Source: Roseomonas nitratireducens
GTDB lineage: Bacteria; Pseudomonadota; Alphaproteobacteria; Acetobacterales; Acetobacteraceae
DNA: 64,000 bases
Direction of reading: 5' to 3'
Assembly (NCBI RefSeq): GCF_017813355.1
Contig: NZ_JAGIYZ010000005.1
Coordinates: 1 to 64,000, forward strand
Each line of letters begins with the position of its first letter. Position 1 is the stretch's first letter. Made by a program: the position numbers and the translations under genes. Below the pieces are notes generated by a model that saw only the letters and a list, made by a program, of their open reading frames with translations, was not told where the DNA came from and made no database searches. This document shows positions 12,739 through 20,366 of this stretch, piece after piece.

Positions 12739-13149
12739 ATGGCCACCTTCCAGCTCGAACTCGTCTCCCCGGAGAAGCTGCTGCTTTCCCGGCCCGTGGA
12801 GATGGCGGTGCTTCCCGCCGCGGATGGCGAGATGGGCGTGCTGCCCGGCCATGCGCCGATGATCGTCGCGCTGCGCGGCGGCGTCATCACCGTGCGCGAG
12901 GGCGGGCAGGAGACCGAGAAGCTGTTCGTCGCCGGCGGCTTCGCCGAGGTCTCGCCCAACCGCGTCACCATCCTCGCCGATGAGGCTACCCCCGTGGCGA
13001 GCCTGTCCCGCGCTACGGCGGAAGAACGCATCGCCGCCTGCCGCAAGGCGCTTGAGGGCGCTGCGGAGATGACTCCCGAGAAGCGCGAGGCGGCCATGGC
13101 GCGGCTTCTCGCCGCCGAGGCGATGCTCGCCGCGGCCCAGGCGGCCTGA
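12739..13149 (+). CDS. atpC: F1F0 ATP synthase epsilon subunit
   Basis: Rotor subunit that joins gamma to the c-ring and inhibits ATP hydrolysis, 136 residues. The N-terminal beta-sandwich is clear (FQLELVSPEKLLLSRPVEMA, GEMGVLPGHAPMI, FVAGGFAEVSPNRVTILAD), followed by a shortened Ala/Glu-rich helical hairpin with the family's MARLLAAEAMLAA pattern. It lies last in atpHAGDC and is separated from atpD by a 178-base spacer, so it may be made at a lower level than the other subunits. Confidence 0.96.
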   Translation: MATFQLELVSPEKLLLSRPVEMAVLPAADGEMGVLPGHAPMIVALRGGVITVREGGQETEKLFVAGGFAEVSPNRVTILADEATPVASLSRATAEERIAACRKALEGAAEMTPEKREAAMARLLAAEAMLAAAQAA

Positions 13150-13152
13150 CCC

Positions 13153-13171
13153 GCGCGCCACGCCGGCGCGC
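13153..13171 (+). terminator. Hairpin after atpC, probable end of ATP synthase operon
   Basis: Perfect 7-bp stem (GCGCGCC, loop ACGCC, GGCGCGC) beginning 4 bases after the atpC stop. No T-tract follows, so this is a terminator-like or 3'-stabilising hairpin rather than a textbook intrinsic terminator. Confidence 0.45.
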
Positions 13172-13282
13172 CGAATCACCACATCGCCTTGAAACCGCCA
13201 CGCGGGGGCCGAAAATGCCGTGGCATCGAACGGGGCGCCCGGCAGGGACCCCGCGCGCCGCGTCCGCACCCGCGAGGTAGGC

Positions 13283-14143
13283 ATGAAGCACTGGCATATC
13301 GACGAGGTCGGCTGGGACCGGTTCGACCCTTCCAAGGTCGATCCGGCGATCATCCCGCTGGTCAAGGCCGCCGCGATGGTCGAGCGCAACGCGGCGGACT
13401 ACGTCACCTACCTCACGCGCGTCTTCCACGACGACCCTGACTTCCAGGCCGCGGCCGAGCATTGGGGCGTGGAGGAGACGCAGCACGGCGACGCCCTGGG
13501 CCGCTGGGGCATGCTGGCGGACCCCGGCTGGGACTTCCAGGCCGCCTTCGCGCGCTACCGCGAGGGCTACAAGATCCAACTGGACGCCGATGCCTCGATC
13601 CGCGGGTCGCGCACCGGCGAGCTGATCGCCCGCTGCATGGTCGAGACCGGCACCTCCTCCTACTACACGGCACTCGGGGAGGCGACGGAGGAGCCGGCGC
13701 TCAAGCAGGTCTGCCGTCTGATCGCGGCGGATGAGTACCGCCACTTCAAGCTCTTCTATGACCACATGCGGCGCTACCTCGCGCGCGAGAACCTGTCCTT
13801 CCCACGCCGGCTGCGCGTCGCGCTGGGGCGGATCGGGGAGAGCGAGGACGACGAGCTCGCCTACGCCTTCCATTGCGGCAACGACCCGGTGGGCACGCCC
13901 TACGACCATGACCGCTGCATCGCGGGCTACATGGGCCGGGCGATGCAGTTCTACCGCTTCCGCCACATCGAGCGCGGCATGGGCATGATCTTCAAGTCGA
14001 TCGGGCTCGAACCCCGCGGCCGCATGGCGGACATCGCGGCCAAGGGCGCCTGGCGGCTGCTGTGCTGGCGGCGGGAGAAGTTCCTGCAGGCGCTTCGCCG
14101 CGCGGCGAACGAGAATGCCGGCGGGGCCGCGGCGGCCGCCTGA
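13283..14143 (+). CDS. Ferritin-like superfamily diiron protein
   Basis: Four-helix-bundle protein of 286 residues with a complete set of candidate diiron ligands: E35 (AMVERN), E65 and H68 (VEETQHGD), E121 (MVETGTSSYY), E151 and H154 (ADEYRHFKLF). This E...ExxH...E...ExxH pattern is that of the acyl-ACP-desaturase/ribonucleotide-reductase-like and rubrerythrin-like diiron groups. I cannot tell an oxygenase or desaturase from an iron or peroxide-handling protein. It has no signal peptide. The start at 13283 has GAGG a few bases upstream. It lies 130 bases after atpC, behind a hairpin, so it is probably a separate unit. Confidence 0.72.
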   Translation: MKHWHIDEVGWDRFDPSKVDPAIIPLVKAAAMVERNAADYVTYLTRVFHDDPDFQAAAEHWGVEETQHGDALGRWGMLADPGWDFQAAFARYREGYKIQLDADASIRGSRTGELIARCMVETGTSSYYTALGEATEEPALKQVCRLIAADEYRHFKLFYDHMRRYLARENLSFPRRLRVALGRIGESEDDELAYAFHCGNDPVGTPYDHDRCIAGYMGRAMQFYRFRHIERGMGMIFKSIGLEPRGRMADIAAKGAWRLLCWRREKFLQALRRAANENAGGAAAAA

Positions 14144-14195
14144 CGGACAGGTAACCTTCCTGCGAATCGCGGGGATGGCGGGACGAAACGCCCGG

Positions 14196-14235
14196 AGGCC
14201 AGCGAGGCATCGGGCCGCTTTCCTGGCCTTTCGCC
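14196..14235 (+). terminator. Possible terminator after ferritin-like gene
   Basis: AGGCCAG (14196-14202) pairs with CTGGCCT (14223-14229) across a 20-base loop that itself can pair, followed by TTCGCC. Moderate support only. It sits at the start of the 362-base gene-free stretch before the ornithine decarboxylase. Confidence 0.3.
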
Positions 14236-14276
14236 GGGTTTGAGAAAAAAATTCGGGGTGGGGCGAAGATTTCGCT

Positions 14277-14304
14277 TTGCACCCCCCGCATCGCGGCGTA
14301 TAGG
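14277..14304 (+). promoter_or_regulatory. Candidate sigma-70 promoter for ornithine decarboxylase gene
   Basis: A -35-like TTGCAC (14277-14282) and a -10-like TATAGG (14299-14304) are separated by 16 bases. They stand just downstream of an unusual A-rich patch (14244-14251) in otherwise extremely GC-rich DNA. Transcription would begin near 14311, leaving a leader of roughly 195 bases. Confidence 0.5.
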
Positions 14305-14505
14305 CCGCGACAGACGCAGTACGCACGTGCCTCTGGCCCCCGGCCTTACCGGCCAAAGGGTTTACGCAACGACGTCAAGCGTTCTGGCAACCCCGTCCGG
14401 CGCCAGCCGGGCGGCTCATTTTGGTCGCTGGTTCGTTCGACCGTTTCGTCAACCTTGGGCCGTCGCCTGGACAGGCGGCCCACCGGAGCCTGGAGAGGTG
14501 CGGCG
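14305..14505 (+). ncRNA. Structured 5' leader of ornithine decarboxylase mRNA (candidate cis-regulatory RNA)
   Basis: The stretch has no gene. It can form several helices: GGCC/GGCC around 14342-14354; a two-part arm in which GGGTT (14358-14362) pairs with AACCC (14389-14393) and ACGC (14364-14367) pairs with GCGT (14379-14382); and CGCCT/AGGCG just upstream of the ribosome site (about 14464-14478). A conserved RNA motif called speF is known upstream of alphaproteobacterial genes of this decarboxylase family. I infer a similar polyamine-linked control element here but have not matched its consensus. Confidence 0.4.
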
Positions 14506-15636
14506 ATGACCCCGAAGATCGCCCAGTTCCTGCGCGACCACGCGCCCGCGACGCCTTGCCTTGTCCTCGACGTGGACAGGGTGGAGGAGAACTATCGGCG
14601 CCTGAAGGCGGCGCTGCCGCTCGCGCGCGTCTACTACGCGGTGAAGGCCAATCCGGCCGCGCCGATCCTGTCGCGCCTGACCGCGCTGGGCTCGTCCTTC
14701 GACGCCGCGTCGTGGGAGGAGATCGAGGCCTGCCTTGCTGCCGGCGCGCGGCCGGAGGCCATTTCCTATGGCAACACCATCAAGAAGGTGTCCGCCATCC
14801 GGGCCGCGCACGACGCCGGTGTGACGATGTTCGCCTTCGACAGCGAGGCGGAGCTCGAGAAGCTCGCGCGCCACGCGCCGGGCGCGCGCGTCTATTGCCG
14901 CATCCTGGTCGAGAACAAGGGCGCGGAATGGCCGCTCAGCCGCAAGTTCGGCTGCGAGCTCGAGATGGCGCGCGACCTGATGGTCCGCGCGCGCGACCTC
15001 GGCCTCGACCCCTATGGGATCTCCTTCCATGTCGGCAGCCAGCAGACCAGCACGGCGGCCTATGAAGGGGCGATCGCGCGCGTCGCGATGCTGTTCACCG
15101 ACCTCAAGGACGCCGGCGTGAAGCTGCGCATGGTGAACCTCGGCGGCGGCTATCCGGTGCGCTACCGCGCCGAGGTGCCGGGCATCGACGATTTCGGCAT
15201 GGCGATCATGGGCGCCATGACGCAGCATTTCGGCAACGACCTGCCGGAGATGCTGATCGAGCCGGGCCGCTTCCTCGTGGGCGACGCGGGCGTGGTCAGC
15301 AGCGAGGTCGTGCTCGTCTCCCGCAAGGGCAAGGACGATCCGGTGCGCTGGGTCTATCTCGACATCGGCCGCTTCGGCGGGCTTGCCGAGACCGAGGGCG
15401 AGGCGATCAAGTACAGCTTCCGCACGCCGCATGACGGCGGTGCGGACGGCCCCGTGACGATCGCCGGCCCGACCTGCGACAGCACGGACACGCTGTACGA
15501 GAAGTCCAACTACCGGCTGCCCATGGCGCTGGCCTGCGGCGACCGCGTGGAGCTGCTCTCGACCGGCGCCTATGTGACGACCTACGCGTCCCAGGCCTTC
15601 AACGGCTTCCGGCCGCTGGCCGAGCACTACGTCTGA
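14506..15636 (+). CDS. Ornithine (possibly lysine/ornithine) decarboxylase, DapDC/ODC alanine-racemase fold
   Basis: PLP enzyme of 376 residues that decarboxylates ornithine to putrescine, the entry to polyamine synthesis. PLP would bind K47 in YYAVKAN. HVGSQQ (175-180) and the phosphate-binding GGGYP (213-217) follow. The second-subunit catalytic cysteine is C324 in GPTCDSTD, the hallmark of eukaryotic-like ODCs rather than diaminopimelate decarboxylase. Some alphaproteobacterial members also accept lysine, which the sequence does not settle. The start has a strong GGAGAGG at 14492-14498. The gene is monocistronic, with its own promoter, leader and terminator, and an Lrp regulator lies directly downstream. 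Confidence 0.9.
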   Translation: MTPKIAQFLRDHAPATPCLVLDVDRVEENYRRLKAALPLARVYYAVKANPAAPILSRLTALGSSFDAASWEEIEACLAAGARPEAISYGNTIKKVSAIRAAHDAGVTMFAFDSEAELEKLARHAPGARVYCRILVENKGAEWPLSRKFGCELEMARDLMVRARDLGLDPYGISFHVGSQQTSTAAYEGAIARVAMLFTDLKDAGVKLRMVNLGGGYPVRYRAEVPGIDDFGMAIMGAMTQHFGNDLPEMLIEPGRFLVGDAGVVSSEVVLVSRKGKDDPVRWVYLDIGRFGGLAETEGEAIKYSFRTPHDGGADGPVTIAGPTCDSTDTLYEKSNYRLPMALACGDRVELLSTGAYVTTYASQAFNGFRPLAEHYV

Positions 15637-15642
15637 CGTGTC

Positions 15643-15681
15643 TCGCGCGGGCAGGGCAGCCCGCGCGATTTCTTCCTTTCC
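15643..15681 (+). terminator. Strong intrinsic terminator after ornithine decarboxylase
   Basis: Perfect 10-bp stem (TCGCGCGGGC at 15643-15652 with GCCCGCGCGA at 15659-15668), 6-base loop, then TTTCTTCCTTTCC. This is the most canonical Rho-independent terminator in the window and separates the decarboxylase from the Lrp regulator. Confidence 0.85.
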
Positions 15682-15711
15682 AGATGGGGCCGTGCCGGAT
15701 ATGGTGCGGCC

Positions 15712-16182
15712 ATGGACAGCATAGACCGGAACATCCTGGTCGCGCTGCAGCATGACGGCGCCGCGGGGCTTGCCGAGCTGGCGAAGGTCGCCGGACTCTC
15801 GGTCTCCGCCACGGCCGAGCGCGTGAAGCGGCTTGAGGAGCGCGGGACGATCCGCGGCTGGCGGGCGGATCTCGATCCCGCCGCCGTCGGCTGCCCGTTG
15901 CTCGCCTTCGTCTTCGTGGCCCTGCGCGCCGGGGCGCAGGAGGCGAAGTTCCGCGACGGGCTGCTGGCGCTCGAACAGGTTCTCGAATGCCACGCCGTGA
16001 CCGGCCCGTGGACCTTCCTGCTCAAGCTGCGCGTGGCCGGGCTCGCGGAACTCGACGCCTTCGTCGCCGAGGAGATCCGCCGCCGCGCCGGCGTCGAGCG
16101 GATCGAGACCGTGCTCGCCCTGGCGACGGCGAAGGAGACCGCGATGCTCCCCGTCGCGCCGCCGGAGGACGAGGAAGAGTGA
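15712..16182 (+). CDS. Lrp/AsnC family transcriptional regulator
   Basis: This is a 156-residue feast/famine regulator. The N-terminal HTH spans about residues 1-50 (MDSIDRNILVALQHDG, LAELAKVAGLSVSATAERVKRLEERG), and a C-terminal RAM ligand-sensing domain runs from about 65 with VLECHAVTGPWTFLLKLRV as its core strand pair. These proteins bind amino acids and assemble as octamers. It follows the ornithine decarboxylase by 75 bases behind a terminator, so regulation of that gene is only a guess. The C-terminus ends in an acidic tail (PPEDEEE). Confidence 0.92.
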   Translation: MDSIDRNILVALQHDGAAGLAELAKVAGLSVSATAERVKRLEERGTIRGWRADLDPAAVGCPLLAFVFVALRAGAQEAKFRDGLLALEQVLECHAVTGPWTFLLKLRVAGLAELDAFVAEEIRRRAGVERIETVLALATAKETAMLPVAPPEDEEE

Positions 16183-16195
16183 CCCGCCCCGGCCC

Positions 16196-16903
16196 ATGGC
16201 GCGGACCCAGCCCATGAGCCGCCGCCAGGCCGAGGTGACGCCCGACCTTGTGCTGCGCGCCTATGCCGCGGGTGTCTTCCCCATGGCCGAGAGCCGGGCG
16301 TCGGATCGCGTCTACTGGCTCGACCCCGCGCTGCGTGGCGTGCTGCCGATCGATGCCGGCTTCCACCTGCCCCGGCGCCTGATGCGCACCGCGCTGTCCG
16401 ACCGCTTCGAGGTGACGGCGGACCGCGACTTCGGCGGCGTCATCCGCGGCTGCGCGGAACCGGCGCCCGGCCGCACGGATACCTGGATCAACGACGACAT
16501 CGAGCGGCTGTTCCTCGACCTTCATCGCCGCGGCGCGGCCCATTCGGTCGAGACCTGGCGGGACGGGCGGCTCGTCGGCGGCCTCTACGGCGTGGCGCTG
16601 GGCGGCGCCTTCTTCGGGGAGAGCATGTTCTCCCGCGTCACGGATGCCTCGAAGGTCGCGCTGGTGTATCTCGTGGCGCGGCTGCGGGTCGGCGGCTTCG
16701 TGCTGTGCGACACGCAGTTCCTGACCTCCCACCTCGCGCGCTTCGGCGCGATGGAGATCCCGAAGGCGGAGTACAAGCGGCGCCTGGCGGCCGCGCTGGC
16801 CGTGCCGGCCGTCTGGCGGGCGGATCTGTCGCCGGCGGATGTGGAGGCCGAGATCAGGGCGATGAGGTCCGGCGAGGCAGACCCCACCGACAAAGAAGGT
16901 TGA
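16196..16903 (+). CDS. aat: Leucyl/phenylalanyl-tRNA--protein transferase
   Basis: N-end rule enzyme that adds Leu or Phe from aminoacyl-tRNA to proteins with N-terminal Arg or Lys, marking them for ClpAP through ClpS. The protein (235 residues) shows the family start AAGVFPMAES, the conserved WLDPALRGVLP, DTWINDD, GLYGVALGGAFFGESMFS and LCDTQFLTSHLARFGA blocks, and ends normally. ATG 16196 or ATG 16214 could be the start; neither has a good ribosome site, and translation may depend on the Lrp gene ending 14 bases before. It converges with thiG through a shared terminator. Confidence 0.95.
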   Translation: MARTQPMSRRQAEVTPDLVLRAYAAGVFPMAESRASDRVYWLDPALRGVLPIDAGFHLPRRLMRTALSDRFEVTADRDFGGVIRGCAEPAPGRTDTWINDDIERLFLDLHRRGAAHSVETWRDGRLVGGLYGVALGGAFFGESMFSRVTDASKVALVYLVARLRVGGFVLCDTQFLTSHLARFGAMEIPKAEYKRRLAAALAVPAVWRADLSPADVEAEIRAMRSGEADPTDKEG

Positions 16904-16905
16904 GG

Positions 16906-16941
16906 GGGCGCGGGGGGAGAAGTTCCCTTCTCCCCCCGCCC
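16906..16941. terminator. Bidirectional terminator between aat and thiG
   Basis: Perfect 11-bp stem (GGGGGGAGAAG at 16912-16922 with CTTCTCCCCCC at 16927-16937), loop TTCC, extendable by the outer GGGC/GCCC. It lies between convergent stop codons at 16903 and 16943 and can serve both strands. Confidence 0.75.
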
Positions 16942-16942
16942 T

Positions 16943-17737
16943 TCAGCGAATGAGCCCTGCCATCGGGCTGGACGGATCCGCGCTGTAGTTGCGCGGCATG
17001 CGCCCCGCGAGGAAGGCATCCCGCCCCGCCTCGACCGCCGCCTTCATCGCGCGCGCCATGCGCACCGGGTCGCGCGCGTGGGCGATGGCCGAATTGAGCA
17101 GCACCGCGTCGCAGCCCAGTTCCATGGCGAGCGCCGCGTCGGACGCCGTGCCGATGCCCGCGTCCACCAGCACGGGCACCTTCGCCTCCCGCTTGATGGC
17201 GCCGATCATATAGGGGTTCACCACGCCCATCCCGGACCCGATCGGCGCGCCGAGCGGCATGATGGCGACGCAGCCCATCTCCTCCAGCCGCTTGGCGGCG
17301 AGCGGGTCGTCGGCGCAGTAGACCATCACCTGGAAGCCGTCCTTGATCAGGGCCTCGGCCGCCTCGAAGGTCGCGCGCATGTCCGGGTAGAGGAAGGGCG
17401 GGGGCCCCAGCACCTCGAGCTTCACGAGGTTCCACCCGCCGGCTTCACGCGCCAGGCGCAGCGTGCGCACCGCGTCGGAGGCGGTGTGGCAGCCGGCCGT
17501 GTTGGGCAGGTAGGTGTAGCGCGACGGCGGGACGAAATCCTGCAGCATCGGCGCGTTGGGGTCGGACAGGTTCACGCGGCGCACGGCGACGGTGACGATC
17601 TCCGCGCCCGAGGCCTCGATCGAGGCCGCCGTCTCCTCGAGCGACTTGTAGCGGCCGGTGCCGACGATGAGGCGGGAGCGGAAGCGCCGCCCCGCGACCT
17701 CCCAGGTATCGTCGATGGTGGCGGGATGCCCGTCCAT
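16943..17737 (-). CDS. thiG: Thiazole synthase ThiG
   Basis: Forms the thiazole phosphate moiety of thiamine from 1-deoxy-xylulose 5-phosphate, dehydroglycine and ThiS thiocarboxylate. TIM-barrel protein of 264 residues with [32 protein letters not shown], the Schiff-base lysine K106 in LVKLEVLG, the [10 protein letters not shown] phosphate loop and [18 protein letters not shown]. The ATG at 17737 lies two bases downstream of the thiS stop, so the pair is co-translated. Other thi genes are not in this window. Confidence 0.96.
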   Translation of the reverse strand: MDGHPATIDDTWEVAGRRFRSRLIVGTGRYKSLEETAASIEASGAEIVTVAVRRVNLSDPNAPMLQDFVPPSRYTYLPNTAGCHTASDAVRTLRLAREAGGWNLVKLEVLGPPPFLYPDMRATFEAAEALIKDGFQVMVYCADDPLAAKRLEEMGCVAIMPLGAPIGSGMGVVNPYMIGAIKREAKVPVLVDAGIGTASDAALAMELGCDAVLLNSAIAHARDPVRMARAMKAAVEAGRDAFLAGRMPRNYSADPSSPMAGLIR

Positions 17738-17739
17738 GC

Positions 17740-17952
17740 TCAGCCTCCGCCGATGAAGTGCACGATCTCGAGCCGGTCGCCGGGGGTGAGCGCCACGGCG
17801 GCGTAGGTCGAGCGCGGCACGATCTCCTCGTTCCGCTCGACCGCGACCTTGCGCGTGTCGAGGCCGATCTCGGCCAGCAGGGCCGCGACCGTCGCGCCGG
17901 CGGCGATGTCGCGGGCTTCCCCGTTCACGGTGATGGCGATGCGTGCGTCCAT
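17740..17952 (-). CDS. thiS: Sulfur carrier protein ThiS
   Basis: Small ubiquitin-fold protein of 70 residues ending in the obligatory Gly-Gly (HFIGGG). Its C-terminus is adenylated and converted to a thiocarboxylate that donates sulfur to the thiazole ring. The beta-grasp pattern [25 protein letters not shown] and the [14 protein letters not shown] loop are typical. Immediately upstream of thiG. I looked for a TPP riboswitch in the 130-base leader and found none. Confidence 0.94.
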   Translation of the reverse strand: MDARIAITVNGEARDIAAGATVAALLAEIGLDTRKVAVERNEEIVPRSTYAAVALTPGDRLEIVHFIGGG

Positions 17953-18082
17953 GCTGGCCCGGAATGTGGCGAAGCCGGGGGGGCGCCGCAAGGCAGGGGC
18001 GCGCATGGCAGCCCCGGGCGCCGCTTGCCCCCCGGAAACCCCCCGTGCTAGCCCCATCCGCCCAAGAAAGCGGGATACATCC

Positions 18083-18535
18083 GTGAGTCCGCCCCTGATC
18101 GCCGTGCTGAACGGCCCCAACCTCAACATGCTTGGCGTGCGAGAGCCGGAGAAGTACGGCACCGCGACGCTCGACGACGTCGAGGCGCTCTGCGCCGAGA
18201 CGGCGGAGGAATTCGGCCTCGCCATCGATTTCCGGCAGACCAATTCGGAAGGCGAGCTGGTGACCTGGATCCAGGAATGCCGCGGCCGCGCCGCGGGCAT
18301 CATCATCAATCCGGCGGGCTACACCACCACCTCGATCGCGGCGATGGACGCGCTTCTCGCGGTCGATGTGCCGGTGATCGAGGTTCACATCACGAACATC
18401 CACCGTCGGGAGGAATTCCGGCACCACAGCTTCATCTCGAAGGCCGCGACCGGTGTGATCTGCGGGCTCGGCGTGGCGGGCTACGCGCTGGCGATGCGCG
18501 CCATGGCGGAACTCGTGCAGCAGGACGAGGAATGA
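18083..18535 (+). CDS. aroQ: Type II 3-dehydroquinate dehydratase
   Basis: Third enzyme of the shikimate pathway, a dodecameric dehydratase of 150 residues. Landmarks are [18 protein letters not shown] with the catalytic Tyr (about 25), [27 protein letters not shown] and [17 protein letters not shown] with the general-acid His and substrate-binding Arg residues. The start is a GTG (18083); the length matches the family and no in-frame ATG is suitable. The stop overlaps the accB start (ATGATG/TGA). Confidence 0.96.
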   Translation: MSPPLIAVLNGPNLNMLGVREPEKYGTATLDDVEALCAETAEEFGLAIDFRQTNSEGELVTWIQECRGRAAGIIINPAGYTTTSIAAMDALLAVDVPVIEVHITNIHRREEFRHHSFISKAATGVICGLGVAGYALAMRAMAELVQQDEE

Positions 18536-19005
18536 TGGGCAACTTTATCCAATTCGACGCCGCCGCGATTCGCGAACTGGCGCAGATCCTGCGCGAGACG
18601 GACCTGACCGAGATCGAGCTGGTCGACGGGGAATCGCGGCTGCGCGTGGTGCGCCAGTCGATCGTCGCCGCCCCCGCCGCGGTGACGGTCGCCGCACCGG
18701 TCGCAGCCGCCGTCGCCGGCCCGGCGCCGATCGCCGCGGCCGTGGCGCCGGAGGCGCTGGACGCCGACCACCCCGGCGCGGTGACGAGCCCGATGGTGGG
18801 CGTCGCCTATCTTTCGCCCGAACCGGGCGCCGCGCCCTTCGTCACGGTCGGCTCCAAGGTCGCGCAGGGCCAGACCCTGCTGCTGATCGAGGCGATGAAG
18901 ACCTACAACCAGATCAAGGCGCCGCGGGCGGGCACCGTGACGCGCGTGCTGATCGAGAGCGGCATGCCCGTCGAGTACGGCGAACCGCTGATGATCATCG
19001 AATAA
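18535..19005 (+). CDS. accB: Biotin carboxyl carrier protein of acetyl-CoA carboxylase
   Basis: Carries carboxybiotin between AccC and the carboxyltransferase in the first step of fatty acid synthesis. The protein has 156 residues: an N-terminal helix-strand region ([30 protein letters not shown]), an Ala/Pro/Val linker at about 42-75, and a biotinyl domain with the lysine K122 in [12 protein letters not shown]. The usual EAMKMMN has become EAMKTYN, a change seen in other Alphaproteobacteria. ATGs at 18532 and 18535 overlap the aroQ stop; I take 18535 for spacing to the GAGG. The aroQ-accB-accC order is common in Proteobacteria. Confidence 0.95.
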   Translation: MGNFIQFDAAAIRELAQILRETDLTEIELVDGESRLRVVRQSIVAAPAAVTVAAPVAAAVAGPAPIAAAVAPEALDADHPGAVTSPMVGVAYLSPEPGAAPFVTVGSKVAQGQTLLLIEAMKTYNQIKAPRAGTVTRVLIESGMPVEYGEPLMIIE

Positions 19006-19010
19006 CCATC

Positions 19011-20357
19011 ATGTTCGGCAAGGTCCTGATCGCGAACCGGGGCGAGATCGCGCTCCGCGTCCACCGCGCCTGCCAGGAGATGGGCATCCGCACCGTCGCC
19101 GTGCACTCCACGGCGGACGCGACGGCGATGCATGTGCGCCTGGCGGATGAGAGCGTGTGCATCGGCCCGCCCGCGGCGCGCGATTCCTACCTGAACGTGG
19201 CGGCGATCCTGTCGGCCGCGACCATCACGGGCGCGGACGCGGTGCATCCGGGCTACGGCTTCCTGTCGGAGAACGCCCGCTTCGCCGAGATGGTGGAGGC
19301 GCACGGTCTGAAGTTCATCGGCCCGATGCCCGAGCACATCCGCATGATGGGCGACAAGATCGCGGCCAAGGACGCGATGCGGCGGCTCGACGTGCCGCTG
19401 GTGCCCGGTTCCGCCGGCGCGCTCGACACCTTCGAGGAAGCCCGCGCGGTCGCCGAGCAGGTGAAGTATCCCGTCCTGATCAAGGCTGCCGCCGGCGGCG
19501 GTGGGCGGGGGATGAAGGTGGCGCGCAGCGCGTCGGAGCTTGAGGAAGCGTGGCGCGTCGCGCGCGCCGAGGCCAAGGCCGCCTTCGGCGACGACAGCGT
19601 CTATCTCGAGAAGTATCTCGACCGCCCGAGGCACATCGAGCTGCAGGTGCTGGCCGACACGCATGGCAACGTCGTGCATTTCGGCGAGCGCGACTGCTCG
19701 CTCCAGCGCCGCCACCAGAAGCTGGTCGAGGAAGCGGGAAGCCCGGTGCTGAGCGCGGCGGATCGCGAGGCGCTCGGCGCGCGCGTCACGGCGGGGCTGT
19801 CGAAGCTCGGCTACCGCAACGCCGGCACGCTGGAGTTCCTCTGGCAGGACGGGCAGTTCGCCTTCATCGAGATGAACACCCGCCTGCAGGTCGAACACCC
19901 GGTGACCGAGATGGTCTGCGGCATCGACCTGGTGAAGGAGCAGATCCGCATCGCGGCCGGCGAACCGCTCGGCTACACGCAGAAGGACATCGCCTTCAGC
20001 GGCCATGCGATCGAATGCCGCATCACCGCCGAGGACCCGGAGACCTTCGCGCCGAGCCCCGGGCGGGTGAACACCTACCACGCGCCGGGCGGGCTCGGCG
20101 TGCGCGTCGATAGCGCGCTGTATTCCGGCTACACCGTGCCGCCGCACTACGACAGCCTGGTCGCCAAGCTGGTCGTGCACGCGCCGACGCGCGCCGAGGC
20201 GATCGGCCGCATGCGCCGCGCGCTGGGGGAGATGGTGGTGGCCGGCATCCGCACCACGCTGCCGCTGCACCAGGCGGTGATGGAGGATGCGGAGTTCCAG
20301 GCCGGCGACTACACGATCCACTGGCTGGAACGCTTCGTCGCCGGCCGGCAGGGCTGA
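19011..20357 (+). CDS. accC: Biotin carboxylase of acetyl-CoA carboxylase
   Basis: ATP-grasp enzyme of 448 residues that carboxylates the biotin on AccB. The N-terminal LIANRGEIALRVHRAC, the glycine-rich ATP-binding loop AAAGGGGRGMK (about 159-169), the ERDCSLQRRHQKLVEEAGSP signature (about 227) and FIEMNTRLQVEHPVTE (about 285) are all intact. Five bases separate it from accB, giving a coupled operon with aroQ. It converges with a solute-binding protein gene 9 bases away, with no terminator visible between them. Confidence 0.98.
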   Translation: MFGKVLIANRGEIALRVHRACQEMGIRTVAVHSTADATAMHVRLADESVCIGPPAARDSYLNVAAILSAATITGADAVHPGYGFLSENARFAEMVEAHGLKFIGPMPEHIRMMGDKIAAKDAMRRLDVPLVPGSAGALDTFEEARAVAEQVKYPVLIKAAAGGGGRGMKVARSASELEEAWRVARAEAKAAFGDDSVYLEKYLDRPRHIELQVLADTHGNVVHFGERDCSLQRRHQKLVEEAGSPVLSAADREALGARVTAGLSKLGYRNAGTLEFLWQDGQFAFIEMNTRLQVEHPVTEMVCGIDLVKEQIRIAAGEPLGYTQKDIAFSGHAIECRITAEDPETFAPSPGRVNTYHAPGGLGVRVDSALYSGYTVPPHYDSLVAKLVVHAPTRAEAIGRMRRALGEMVVAGIRTTLPLHQAVMEDAEFQAGDYTIHWLERFVAGRQG

Positions 20358-20366
20358 CGCGCTGAT

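Noticed and set aside
17953-18082. Possible TPP riboswitch before thiS
   Set aside because: The conserved CUGAGA box and the pyrophosphate-side motif are absent on the minus strand in this leader.
18062-18082. Short start region before aroQ considered for an ATG start
   Set aside because: No in-frame ATG gives a normal length; GTG 18083 gives the exact family size of 150 residues.
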